From Corallococcus silvisoli (GTDB taxonomy: Bacteria; Myxococcota; Myxococcia; Myxococcales; Myxococcaceae), in contig NZ_JAAAPJ010000001.1 of the NCBI RefSeq assembly GCF_009909145.1, positions 558,001-622,000 on the forward strand: a stretch of 64,000 nt of DNA. The letters run 5' to 3'. A program made the position numbers and the translations under genes. Under the pieces are notes generated by a model. That model saw nothing but the letters and a program-made list of their open reading frames with translations. It did not search any database and was not told where the DNA came from. This document shows, one piece after another, positions 8,581 through 18,504 of the stretch. The number at the start of each line of letters is the position of its first letter. The first letter of the stretch is position 1.

Positions 8581-9981
8581 ATGACAGCTCTGGCGGCGGT
8601 GGTGCTTTGCGCGGGCAAGGGCACGCGGATGAAGTCGGAGAAGGCCAAGGTCCTTCACCCCATCCTCGGCCGGCCCCTGTGTGCCTATCCCTTGAAGCGA
8701 GCCCTGGAACTGGGTGCGACCTCCGTGGTGCCGGTGGTGGGCCACCAGGCCGCGGACGTGGAGAAGTCCATCCGGAGCCAGTTTCCGGACGCGCCGCTGC
8801 GCTTCGCGCTCCAGAAGGAGCAGCGGGGCACCGCGGACGCGGTGAAGGCGGCCCAGGACGCGCTGAAGGGCCATGACGGCCGCGTGCTCATCCTCTACGG
8901 GGACGTGCCGCTGCTGCGCCGGGAGACGCTCCAGTCGCTGCTCGCCGCGCACGACGCCGCGGGCGGGGTGCTGGCGCTCGTCTCCACCACGCTGGATGAC
9001 CCCACCGGCTATGGCCGCGTCATCCGCGAGGGCGGCAAGGTGGCCCGCATCGTGGAGCACAAGGACTGCACCCCGGAAGAGCGCGCGGTGAAGGAGTGCA
9101 ACGCGGGCATCTACTCCGTGGACGCGGCCTTCCTCTGGAAGGCGCTGGCGGAGATCAAGCCCGTCAACGCGCAGGGCGAGTACTACCTCACGGACCTGGT
9201 GGAGATGGCCGCGAAGCGCGGCCCCGTGGCCGCGGTGGACGCGGACGCCACGGAGACCGCGGGCGTGAACGACAAGGTGGAGCTGGCGGCGCGCGCGCGC
9301 GTGCTCCAGCAGCGCATCAACGAAGCCCACATGCGCGCGGGCGTGTCCATCCAGGACCCCGCCACCGCGTACATCGAAGAGGGCATCACCATTGGCGCCG
9401 ACACGGACATCGGCCCGATGGTGTCCCTCATGGCCGGCACCGTCATCGGGAAGAACGTCATCGTCGGGCAGGGCAGCGTGCTCACCGCCTCCCATGTGGC
9501 GGATGGCACCCACATCAAGCCCTACTCCGTGCTGGAGGAGGCGCGTGTGGGCGAGCGGTGCATCATTGGCCCGTTCTCCCGGCTGCGCCCCGCCACGGAG
9601 TTGGCAGAAGAAGTGCATCTGGGGAACTTCGTGGAGACGAAGAAGACCCGCATCGGCAAGGGCAGCAAGGCCAACCACCTGACGTACCTGGGGGACGCGA
9701 ACATCGGCGCCGGGTGCAACATCGGCGCGGGCACCATCACCTGTAACTATGACGGGGTGAACAAGCACCTGACGGAGCTGGGGGACGGGGTCTTCATCGG
9801 CTCGGACTCGCAGCTGGTGGCTCCGGTGAAGGTGGGGGATGGCGGCTACGTTGGGGCGGGCTCCACGGTGACGAAAAATGTGCCTCCTGGGAGCCTCGCT
9901 GTGTCACGCGCGCCACAGGTGGTGAAGGAGGGGTGGGTGGCGGCGAAGAAGGCGCGGCAGGCGAAGGCGAAGACTGGCTGA
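8581..9981 (+). CDS. glmU: Bifunctional N-acetylglucosamine-1-P uridyltransferase / glucosamine-1-P acetyltransferase
   Basis: GlmU acetylates glucosamine-1-phosphate and then couples it to UTP, giving UDP-GlcNAc for peptidoglycan and lipopolysaccharide. The 466-residue protein has the N-terminal nucleotidyltransferase signature [13 protein letters not shown] with KVLH (residues 5-27), QRGTADAV for uridine binding, and YGDVPLL. From about residue 250 a left-handed beta-helix of hexapeptide repeats runs to the end (for example [18 protein letters not shown]). This is the full normal length. It lies 105 bases upstream of glmS, which makes the pathway's first intermediate, an arrangement also known from other bacteria. 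Confidence 0.97.
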   Translation: MTALAAVVLCAGKGTRMKSEKAKVLHPILGRPLCAYPLKRALELGATSVVPVVGHQAADVEKSIRSQFPDAPLRFALQKEQRGTADAVKAAQDALKGHDGRVLILYGDVPLLRRETLQSLLAAHDAAGGVLALVSTTLDDPTGYGRVIREGGKVARIVEHKDCTPEERAVKECNAGIYSVDAAFLWKALAEIKPVNAQGEYYLTDLVEMAAKRGPVAAVDADATETAGVNDKVELAARARVLQQRINEAHMRAGVSIQDPATAYIEEGITIGADTDIGPMVSLMAGTVIGKNVIVGQGSVLTASHVADGTHIKPYSVLEEARVGERCIIGPFSRLRPATELAEEVHLGNFVETKKTRIGKGSKANHLTYLGDANIGAGCNIGAGTITCNYDGVNKHLTELGDGVFIGSDSQLVAPVKVGDGGYVGAGSTVTKNVPPGSLAVSRAPQVVKEGWVAAKKARQAKAKTG

Positions 9982-10086
9982 GGGTGGCGCTCGCCTGCTG
10001 TTCGGACGGCGGGGCGGGGTTGGGCGTGAACGGGATTCCCGTGGTTTGCTCCGGCGGCCGCGGGACGAGAAAGAGGCAGGACGAAC

Positions 10087-11922
<1,836 letters not shown>

Positions 11923-11945
11923 CGCCGCGCGCCTGAGACACAAGC

Positions 11946-11986
11946 GCCCGGGCTCCCCTTCCGAGGGGGCCCGGGCTTCTTCGTTT
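11946..11986 (+). terminator. Rho-independent terminator after glmS
   Basis: A GC-rich hairpin is formed by GCCCGGGC (11946-11953) pairing with GCCCGGGC (11969-11976), extended inward by further pairs around the TTCCG loop. It is followed by TTCTTCGTTT. It lies 23 bases after the glmS stop and before the converging sigma-factor operon. Confidence 0.85.
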
Positions 11987-12009
11987 CCAGGGGCGATGAC
12001 GGCGCGGCG

Positions 12010-12288
12010 CTACTTCTCGTCCGACAGCTCCAGCAGGACCTCCAGGTCCGCCGCGGCATCCAGCGACTCGAGCAGCTCCAGGTTCTCCACCACCTCCCGG
12101 TCCTCGTCGGTGAGCTGCGGCGGGGCCCGGCGGCTGTCGGGAGGCGGCGGTCGGGCCTCCGGGTGCGAGGATTCAACGGAGGCGGGAGCAGGAGGCGGCG
12201 GCTCCCGGGGAGGCGTGGGCTGCTGGGCCGCGGCGGGCAGGGCGCCGGCGAGCGCGAGCATCAGCAGCCACGAGGGGAAGGGCCTCAC
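12010..12288 (-). CDS. Small exported proline-rich protein with acidic tail
   Basis: This is the last gene of the sigma-factor operon (92 residues). It has a signal peptide (MRPFPSWLLMLALAGALPAAAQ), then a Pro-rich linker (residues 23-57) and an acidic Leu-rich tail containing DREVVENLELLESLD. That tail resembles the C-terminus of the anti-sigma factor two genes upstream (DLEVVENLHEL), suggesting a shared binding or regulatory element. The GTG at 12288 overlaps the preceding stop as GTGA, which sets the start. I do not recognise the family. A periplasmic role in signalling to the sigma system is inference. Confidence 0.65.
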   Translation of the reverse strand: MRPFPSWLLMLALAGALPAAAQQPTPPREPPPPAPASVESSHPEARPPPPDSRRAPPQLTDEDREVVENLELLESLDAAADLEVLLELSDEK

Positions 12289-12788
12289 TTGCGCCGCCTC
12301 TCACGCAGCCGCTCGCGTGCCTCCTGTCGCTGCTCGGCGGACATCTGCCGCCAGCGGCGCATGTTCTCCATCATCTGCTCGCGCCGCTCCGGGTGCTCCC
12401 GGAGGTAGGCCCGCATCCGCTGGCGCAGCTCCGCGCGGCGCTCCGGGGTGAGGCCCCGCAGCTCGCGCACCTGCTCGCGCACCGCCTGCCGCTCCTGGGG
12501 GGACAGGCGCTGGAAGTCGCGCAGGTTGCCGCGCAGCCGTTCGCGCTCCTCCGGAGGCAGCTGTCGCCAGCGCTGGAGGTTGCCGCGCACGCGGGCCTGC
12601 TCGTCGGGAGACAGGGCCTTGAACTCGCGCAGCTTCGCGCGCAGCGCCTCCTTCTGCTCTGGAGGGAGCTTCTCGAAGCGCTCCGCCGCCGTGGGCGTGG
12701 GGGCGTTGGCGGCGCGGGCGGGCGTGCCCATGAGGACGGCCACCGTCGCGGCCAGGGCCAGGGCCCCCACGGTCGTTCTTCCCAGCAT
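12285..12788 (-). CDS. DUF3106-like exported helical protein
   Basis: After a signal peptide (TTVGALALAATVAVLMGTPARA) the mature protein is almost wholly Arg/Glu/Leu helical. It has repeats of the form LPPEER..LR.NL..W..L (for example LPPEQKEAL, LPPEERERL, LSPQERQAV, LTPERRAEL, MSAEQRQEA). This repeat pattern is typical of DUF3106 / Spy-like periplasmic proteins, which are often encoded with ECF sigma and anti-sigma factors. The ATG at 12788 follows GGGAG by seven bases and shares one base with the anti-sigma stop; an overlapping GTG at 12791 is an alternative start. A role in envelope stress sensing is likely but inferred. Confidence 0.75.
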   Translation of the reverse strand: MLGRTTVGALALAATVAVLMGTPARAANAPTPTAAERFEKLPPEQKEALRAKLREFKALSPDEQARVRGNLQRWRQLPPEERERLRGNLRDFQRLSPQERQAVREQVRELRGLTPERRAELRQRMRAYLREHPERREQMMENMRRWRQMSAEQRQEARERLRERRRK

Positions 12789-13267
12789 CACTGCACTCCC
12801 AGTTCATGGAGGTTCTCGACGACCTCCAGGTCATCGGAGCTGTCGAGTCCCAGGACTTCGTAGTCCTCGACCAGCTCCAGGTTCGCCGCCACTTCCAGCG
12901 CGCCCGCGTCCCACTCCTCCAGCCCGGGGGCCTCCACGCGTGCGCGGCCGGCGACGAGCAGCGCCAGCACCGCCGCGGTGGCCAGGCCCGCGGAGGGCAC
13001 CAGCACGCCGGGCTTCAGCAGGTGGGCCAGCCGCTCGCGCCAGGTGGGCGGCAGCGCGTCCACCCGCGCCAGCAGCTCGCGGCGGGCGGAGGGCGAGGGC
13101 GTGAAGGCGGGCAGCTCCGCCATCCGCGCCACGGTGACGCGCAACAGCCGCTCCGTCCCCTGGCACGCCGCGCAGGTGCCCAGGTGGGCCTCCACCCGCG
13201 CGCGGTGCGGGGGGGGCAGCTCCCCGTCCACGTAGGCCGTCAGGTCTTCTTCGAACGCACAGCTCAT
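12788..13267 (-). CDS. Zinc-finger (ZAS-type) anti-sigma factor
   Basis: This 159-residue membrane protein should hold the ECF sigma factor encoded just upstream. The N-terminal domain has the zinc anti-sigma motif H-x3-C-x2-C (H28, C32, C35 in AHLGTCAACQ) and the typical opening CAFEEDLTAYVDGELP. A single membrane helix follows at about residues 88-108 (VPSAGLATAAVLALLVAG), then an acidic outer tail with DLEVVENLHEL. The ATG at 13267 overlaps the sigma stop as ATGA, so the two are made together. The signal that releases the sigma factor is unknown. Confidence 0.88.
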   Translation of the reverse strand: MSCAFEEDLTAYVDGELPPPHRARVEAHLGTCAACQGTERLLRVTVARMAELPAFTPSPSARRELLARVDALPPTWRERLAHLLKPGVLVPSAGLATAAVLALLVAGRARVEAPGLEEWDAGALEVAANLELVEDYEVLGLDSSDDLEVVENLHELGVQ

Positions 13268-13866
13268 GCCCGACTCCTCGCGGGTACCGCGCCCGCCTGC
13301 AACGCTTCAATCCTGCGCGCCACCGCCAGGGTGGCCCGGTGGATGAGGCTCTTCACGGCGGCCTCGCTCGCCTCCAGCGCCTCGGCGATGTCCCGGTACG
13401 CCATGCCCTCGAACCGGCACATGGTGAAGGCCGCGCGCTCGCGGTCGCTCAAGTCCCCCAGCGCCGCGCCCACCGCCGCTTCCAACTCCCGGCCGCTCAA
13501 CGCCTGGTCGGGCCGCTCTCCGTCGGGCCCTGGCATCTCCACCGCTCCCGCGTCGTCCTCCGCCGGGGCCTCCGCCGTGAGGCGCGCCACGCGGTACTCG
13601 CCGCGCCGCATCTCATTGAGGCAGTGGTTGGTGGCCACCCGGAAGAGGAAGGTCTTGAACTTCGCCGTGGGCTTGTAGGAGCGCGCGTGGCGGTAGAGCT
13701 TCACGAAGATGTCCTGCGTCAGCTCCTCCGCCCGCGCCCGGTCCCCCACGAAGCGGAACGCGAAGCGCGCCACGCTCGCGTGGTGCTGGTCGAAGAGCCA
13801 GGCGAACGCCTGCTTGTCGCCCGCCGCCACCTTCAGCATCGCCTGCGTGTCCGGGTCCCAATCCAT
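13264..13866 (-). CDS. ECF-type RNA polymerase sigma factor
   Basis: This 200-residue sigma-70 family protein contains region 2 (FDQHHASVARFAFRFVGD followed by AEELTQDIFVKLYRHA) and region 4 (LSDRERAAFTMCRFEGMAYRDIAEAL, a helix-turn-helix, with SEAAVKSLIHRA). An acidic linker joins them. It lacks regions 1 and 3, as ECF factors do. It is the first gene of a four-gene operon in which each stop overlaps the next start, with its anti-sigma factor second. The ATG at 13866 is chosen because the domain begins there; longer frames upstream cross the divergent promoter. It probably activates its own operon. Confidence 0.93.
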   Translation of the reverse strand: MDWDPDTQAMLKVAAGDKQAFAWLFDQHHASVARFAFRFVGDRARAEELTQDIFVKLYRHARSYKPTAKFKTFLFRVATNHCLNEMRRGEYRVARLTAEAPAEDDAGAVEMPGPDGERPDQALSGRELEAAVGAALGDLSDRERAAFTMCRFEGMAYRDIAEALEASEAAVKSLIHRATLAVARRIEALQAGAVPARSRA

Positions 13867-13955
13867 CCGAGAGGCTTCAACCCCGTTGCCCGGTGGAAGT
13901 TGCGGGCCCGCTCCACTTTGAACCCCAAGCCGTGCCCCGGTTACAGTTTGCCACC

Positions 13956-14714
13956 GTGTCCGATGCTCCCCGCCCACGTTCGCGCACACCGGCCCCCCAG
14001 CCTGGAGGGGACGAAGGCCTTCCTTCGGACCTGGCGGCCTGGGAGCCCCCGGCGCAGGGCGGCGCGCCCACCCCGCCCTCGGACTCACCGCTGCCCATGT
14101 TCCTGCTGGCGCAGCAGGCCCGGCGGGCGGAGGGGCCGGAGCGGCAGCGGCTGGCCGCGGACCTCAACCAGCTGCTGGCGGAGCTGACGGCGGAGGGTGG
14201 GGGACGGCCGGAGGCGGACGCCTTCCACCGGCTCCTGGAGGGCGGCAACCTCAACGGGCTGGTGGACGCGGACGGGCGCTCCTGCCGCGCCACGGCGGTG
14301 GAGTCGCTGCTGGCGCTGGGCTTCCCCTACGCGCTGGAGGTGCGCCCGGAGGACCTGGAGCACCTGAAGAACGCCGCCGTACCCGGCACCCGGCTCCAGC
14401 CCCCCAAGGGGGGGCCGTTCCCGGCGCTCGCGGTGGGCCTGGGGGCGCTGGCCGTCCAGGTGGTGCTGGGCCTCGCGGGGCTCGTCCCGCCCGGCGGGCT
14501 GCTCATCCTGCAGGGGCTCCTGTCGCTGCTGTCCCTGGCGCTGCTGACGGTTGCCTCGGTGGGCACTCCCCTGTATCGCGGGGCCCTGGCGCTGCTGACG
14601 GTGGTGTCCGGGCTCGGGTTGGGGATGGTGCTGGTGCCGGACATCTCCGCCGGTTGGGTGGCCGGCTTGGGGGGCCTGGTGGCCGCCTTCCTGGCTGCCC
14701 TGCGCAAGAGCTGA
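13956..14714 (+). CDS. Hypothetical membrane protein with C-terminal hydrophobic hairpins
   Basis: The predicted 252-residue protein has a Pro-rich N-terminal third, then a soluble helical segment ([20 protein letters not shown] onward to about residue 150). Four hydrophobic segments end the protein (such as [20 protein letters not shown] and [19 protein letters not shown]). I do not recognise the family. The start is uncertain: GTG at 13956 begins a composition change, while an upstream GTG at 13893 would almost meet the divergent sigma gene; neither has a good ribosome site. It is transcribed away from the sigma operon and precedes recA by 112 bases. Confidence 0.55.
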   Translation: MSDAPRPRSRTPAPQPGGDEGLPSDLAAWEPPAQGGAPTPPSDSPLPMFLLAQQARRAEGPERQRLAADLNQLLAELTAEGGGRPEADAFHRLLEGGNLNGLVDADGRSCRATAVESLLALGFPYALEVRPEDLEHLKNAAVPGTRLQPPKGGPFPALAVGLGALAVQVVLGLAGLVPPGGLLILQGLLSLLSLALLTVASVGTPLYRGALALLTVVSGLGLGMVLVPDISAGWVAGLGGLVAAFLAALRKS

Positions 14715-14770
14715 GGCCCAGGACCCAAAACGGATGTCAGAGGGGTGGACTAGGGTCTACCCATCGCGTA

Positions 14771-14787
14771 CTAAAAGCGCGTTCAGG
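14771..14787 (+). promoter_or_regulatory. LexA box (Myxococcus type) upstream of recA
   Basis: The 17 bases CTAAAAGCGCGTTCAGG fit at every position the LexA-binding consensus I recall for Myxococcus xanthus, CTRHAMRYBYGTTCAGS. It lies 39 bases before the recA ATG and overlaps a possible -10 element (TACTAA, 14769-14774), as expected for repression. Confidence 0.8.
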
Positions 14788-14826
14788 TGGACCGGGGTGG
14801 TCCGCTCATCCAAGGAGCGACGAGAA

Positions 14827-15912
14827 ATGGCCGTGAATCAGGAGAAGGAAAAGGCGATCGAGCTGGCGCTGGCCGCGGTGGAGCGTCAGTTCGGCAAGGG
14901 GTCCATCATGCGGCTCGGCAACGACGAGCCCATGATGAAGGACGTCCAGGCCATTTCGACGGGTTCGATTTCACTCGACATCGCGTTGGGCGTGGGCGGC
15001 GTGCCGCGCGGCCGCATCATCGAAATCTTCGGGCCGGAGTCCTCCGGCAAGACGACGCTGTGCCTCCACATCGTCGCGGAGGCGCAGAAGCGCGGCGGCG
15101 TGTGCGGCTACATCGACGCGGAGCACGCGATGGACGTGGGGTACGCGCGCAAGCTGGGCGTGCGCACCGACGACCTGCTCCTGTCCCAGCCGGACACCGG
15201 CGAGCAGGGCCTGGAGATCGCGGAGATGCTGGTGCGCTCCGGCGCCATCGACGTGCTGGTGGTGGACTCGGTGGCCGCGCTCGTGCCGAAGGCGGAGCTC
15301 GAGGGTGAGATGGGCGACGCGCACATGGGCGTGCAGGCGCGCCTGATGAGCCAGGCCCTGCGCAAGCTCACGGGCACCATCTCCAAGAGCCAGACGTGCG
15401 TCATCTTCATCAACCAGATCCGCATGAAGATTGGCGTGATGTTCGGCAACCCGGAGACGACGACGGGCGGCAACGCGCTGAAGTTCTACGCGTCGCAGCG
15501 CATGGACATCCGCCGCGTGGGCGCCATCAAGAACGGCGAGAACGTGGTGGGCAGCCGCACGCGCGTGAAGGTCGTGAAGAACAAGGTGGCGCCGCCGTTC
15601 AAGGAAGTGGAGTTCGACATCATGTACGGCGCGGGCATCTCGCGTGAGGGCGACCTCATCGACCTGGCCGCCACCGACAACATCATCGAGAAGAGCGGCA
15701 GCTGGTTCTCCTTCAAGGGAGAGCGCATCGGCCAGGGCCGGGAGAACGCGAAGGAGTACCTGCGCGAGCACTCGGACACCTACAAGGAGATCGAAGCGCT
15801 GGTGCTGGAGAAGTACGGCATCGGCAAGCCCGCTGGCGCTGCGCCCGCGGTCGCGGAGGCCGCCGAGCCCGCCGAGGGTGAGAAGCGTCCGCGCGTGAAG
15901 GCCGTGAAGTAG
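14827..15912 (+). CDS. recA: Recombinase RecA (probable RecA2-type, SOS-regulated)
   Basis: RecA drives homologous recombination and triggers LexA self-cleavage after DNA damage. The 361-residue protein contains Walker [10 protein letters not shown] (69-77), the Walker B region [10 protein letters not shown], the DNA-binding L2 region with [20 protein letters not shown], and a typical C-terminal Ala/Glu/Lys-rich tail. The ATG at 14827 gives the canonical N-terminus ([19 protein letters not shown]); GGAG lies about eight bases before it. Myxobacteria carry two recA genes; the LexA box upstream argues that this is the damage-inducible RecA2 type. It is monocistronic and followed by a strong terminator. 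Confidence 0.97.
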   Translation: MAVNQEKEKAIELALAAVERQFGKGSIMRLGNDEPMMKDVQAISTGSISLDIALGVGGVPRGRIIEIFGPESSGKTTLCLHIVAEAQKRGGVCGYIDAEHAMDVGYARKLGVRTDDLLLSQPDTGEQGLEIAEMLVRSGAIDVLVVDSVAALVPKAELEGEMGDAHMGVQARLMSQALRKLTGTISKSQTCVIFINQIRMKIGVMFGNPETTTGGNALKFYASQRMDIRRVGAIKNGENVVGSRTRVKVVKNKVAPPFKEVEFDIMYGAGISREGDLIDLAATDNIIEKSGSWFSFKGERIGQGRENAKEYLREHSDTYKEIEALVLEKYGIGKPAGAAPAVAEAAEPAEGEKRPRVKAVK

Positions 15913-15986
15913 TCAGCTCCTCGCGGGCCTGAGGTGATGGCCCGCCGCGCACCTCCGGGGGGAGCGGCGTGGCGGGCGGAGAGGAA

Positions 15987-16027
15987 GGGGCCGGTTGCCA
16001 GCGATGGCGGCCGGCCCCTTCTTTCTT
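15987..16027 (+). terminator. Rho-independent terminator after recA
   Basis: GGGGCCGG (15987-15994) pairs with CCGGCCCC (16011-16018), and inside it GCCA pairs with TGGC around a GCGA loop. TTCTTTCTT follows directly. It lies 75 bases after the recA stop. Confidence 0.9.
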
Positions 16028-16204
16028 CGCGGGGGGGCGAGGGACGAGAGGGATTGGCGGGCGTGTCGCGGACAGGTCGCGGACGTGTGACGCGTGGGGT
16101 CATGCAGGGGGTGTCGCGGGGATGTTTCGTGTGGAGGGAGGAGCGCCTCTAGAATTGGCGCCCCGGGAGCCCCTTCACCCTGCTTCCCGCTGGAGCCCAC
16201 CGCC

Positions 16205-18340
16205 TTGTTCAACCCCTTCAAACGCCGCACGTTCCTGCAAGCCGTGGTTGCTGTCGCGGCGACGACGACCTTTGGATGCTCCGACGACTCGTCGGCGGCC
16301 TCGGATGGTTCGCCCTACTTCCCGCAGTCGCTGGCGTCGGGAGATCCGCGTCCGGACAGCGTGGTGTTGTGGGTTCGCGTGGAGGATGGCGCGCGGGCCG
16401 GGGACGACCTGCCCCTGCGGCTGGAGGTCTCCACGACGCAGGACTTCAAGAGCCTGGTGCTGGACAAGACGGACCTGACGGCGCTGGCGGCGCACGACCA
16501 CGCGGTGAAGGTGAAGGTGACGGGGCTGTCGGCGCGCACGACGTACTACTACCGCTTCTCCTACGAGAAGGACGGCCAGCGGAACACCACGCGGGTCGGG
16601 CGCACGCGCACCGCGCCGGCGGCGGGGGACGACGCTCAGGTGAAGTTCGTCTTCGCCAGCTGCCAGGACTTCATTGGCCGCTACTACAACACGTGGCAGC
16701 GGCTGCTTCAGCTGGACGCGGACCTGGACTTCGTCGTGTTCCTGGGCGACTACGTCTACGAGACGACGGGCGATACGTCCTTCCAGTCCTCGGATGGCGG
16801 CCGGGCCGTGCGCTTCAGCGAGCCGGAGGACGCGCTGGTGCAGGGCACGGGGCTCGCGGCGTTCCTCGCGGCGAACTCGCTGTCCAACTACCGCGACCTG
16901 TACAAGACCGTCCGGAGCGACCGGCAGCTGCAGGCGGTGCATGAGCGCTACCCGTTCATCATCACCTGGGACGACCACGAGTTCTCCGACGACTGCTGGC
17001 AGGACGTGGCGACGTACGAGGACGGCAAGCGGGACGAGACGCAGAAGCAGCGCAAGCTCAACGCGGAGCAGGCGTTCCTGGAGTACATCCCGCTGGATAC
17101 GGCGCAGGCGGCTGGCGGCGTCATCAACGTGGACGACGAGCCGCGCTTCCCCAACGCGCGCATCTACCGCGACTTCGAGTACGGCCGGCACCTGAAGCTG
17201 CTGGTGACGGACTACCGCAGCTACCGGCCGGACCACCTCATCCCGGAGGACGCGTACCCGGGCGGCGTGGTGTTGGACGCGACGCTGCTGGGCGGAGCGC
17301 TCCAGGGGCAGCCTGACGCGGTGAAGGCGACGTTCCAGACGGACACGTTCGCGTACGTGAACATCGACGACGCGGCGTACGCGGCCCAGAAGCAGGTGCT
17401 GCAGGGCGTGTACCTGAGCCAGGCGAAGGCCGCGGGGCTGACCGACGCGGAGGCCGCGACGAAGGCCGCGCAGTGGGTGAAGGGCAACGTGGCCCTCTAC
17501 TACGTGAACCAGGTGCTCCTGGCGGTGAACAAGGCGCTGGTGATTCCGCCGGCGGACAAGCCCCGGGGGCTGGCGTACGCGCACATGGGCAAGGCGGCGC
17601 TCTTCAACATCCAGGGCTCGCGCTACGTGGTGGTGAAGGACACCTTCGACCTGTTCGCGGCGGTGAACTACCAGCTGTCCGGCGGCAAGAGCGAGGACGT
17701 GTTCGGCCCCGCGCAGGAGGCGTGGTTTCAGCAGACGCTGACCACGGCGACGAACACCTGGAAGATGGTGGTGAGCTCCACGTCGCTGTCGGCGCTCATC
17801 TGGGACTTCACGAAGCAGGAGGACATCACCGACCCGACGCTGCGCCAGCGCTTCTACTTCAGCGTGGACCAGTGGGACGGCTTCCCCACGAAGAAGAAGG
17901 TGCTGCTCAACACGCTCAAGGCGCAGGGCGTGACGAACACGCTGTTCATCTCCGGGGACATCCACGCGTCCTTCGCGTCGGTGGAGGAGGGCGTGCCCAC
18001 GCTGACGGCGCCGGGCATCACCTCTGGTTCCATCAAGAGCCTGGCCAGCCTGGCGCTGATTGGCGCGGGCTACGCCACGGGGGCGCCGGTGTACCAGCAC
18101 GCCGTCACGGAGATGGAGAAGACGCTCAAGGCGTCCAATCCGGGCCTGCGCTTCGCGGACGCGGACTCGCACGGCTTCGTGCTGGTGGAGGTGAAGGCGG
18201 ATGAGACGCTCGCGACCTTCCACCTCATCCCCGCCGCCGAGGTGGCCAAGGACTACTCCAAGCGCGCGGACGGCGAGCTGGAGGCGAAGTTCGCCACGCA
18301 CACCTTCCGCGTGAAGAACAGCGACATCCAGCCGGCGTGA
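16205..18340 (+). CDS. PhoD-like alkaline phosphatase / phosphodiesterase, Tat-exported
   Basis: This 711-residue metallophosphatase should act outside the inner membrane on phosphate esters. It opens with a twin-arginine signal (KRRTFLQAVVAVAATTTFGC), and C25 could also be lipidated. A fibronectin-like domain follows (PDSVVLWVRVEDG), then PhoD metal-site segments FVFASCQDF, FLGDYVYE, ITWDDHEFSDDCW and SGDIHASF. The TTG start at 16205 has GGAG nine bases upstream and gives a normal signal length; no better ATG exists. It stands alone between two terminators. Phosphate-starvation control is usual for the family, but I saw no convincing Pho box. Confidence 0.9.
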   Translation: MFNPFKRRTFLQAVVAVAATTTFGCSDDSSAASDGSPYFPQSLASGDPRPDSVVLWVRVEDGARAGDDLPLRLEVSTTQDFKSLVLDKTDLTALAAHDHAVKVKVTGLSARTTYYYRFSYEKDGQRNTTRVGRTRTAPAAGDDAQVKFVFASCQDFIGRYYNTWQRLLQLDADLDFVVFLGDYVYETTGDTSFQSSDGGRAVRFSEPEDALVQGTGLAAFLAANSLSNYRDLYKTVRSDRQLQAVHERYPFIITWDDHEFSDDCWQDVATYEDGKRDETQKQRKLNAEQAFLEYIPLDTAQAAGGVINVDDEPRFPNARIYRDFEYGRHLKLLVTDYRSYRPDHLIPEDAYPGGVVLDATLLGGALQGQPDAVKATFQTDTFAYVNIDDAAYAAQKQVLQGVYLSQAKAAGLTDAEAATKAAQWVKGNVALYYVNQVLLAVNKALVIPPADKPRGLAYAHMGKAALFNIQGSRYVVVKDTFDLFAAVNYQLSGGKSEDVFGPAQEAWFQQTLTTATNTWKMVVSSTSLSALIWDFTKQEDITDPTLRQRFYFSVDQWDGFPTKKKVLLNTLKAQGVTNTLFISGDIHASFASVEEGVPTLTAPGITSGSIKSLASLALIGAGYATGAPVYQHAVTEMEKTLKASNPGLRFADADSHGFVLVEVKADETLATFHLIPAAEVAKDYSKRADGELEAKFATHTFRVKNSDIQPA

Positions 18341-18356
18341 GGGCCGTGAAGTGAAG

Positions 18357-18394
18357 AAGGGCCGCGTGGGGGGCTCCCCGCGCGGCCCTTTTTT
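18357..18394 (+). terminator. Rho-independent terminator after the PhoD gene
   Basis: AAGGGCCGCG (18357-18366) pairs perfectly with CGCGGCCCTT (18381-18390) around a 14-base loop, and the T-run extends to 18394. It lies 17 bases after the stop codon. Confidence 0.93.
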
Positions 18395-18504
18395 CATGCA
18401 TGCGAGCAGGGCTTTCCAGGGGCTGGAGGCCCTCCGTCGGGTGCCTGGCTGGGGAGGAGCGCGTCGCTGGGAGGCGCGCGAGGACCGGGGTATAGACGGG
18501 CGCC

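Noticed and set aside
9982..10086. Possible glmS ribozyme upstream of glmS
   Set aside because: The 105-base spacer lacks the length and nested pairing of the ribozyme, which is confined mainly to Gram-positive bacteria.
16175..18397. 740-codon open frame on the minus strand
   Set aside because: It lies fully opposite the PhoD-like gene, which has unmistakable catalytic motifs; the antisense product is Arg/His/Leu-rich noise.
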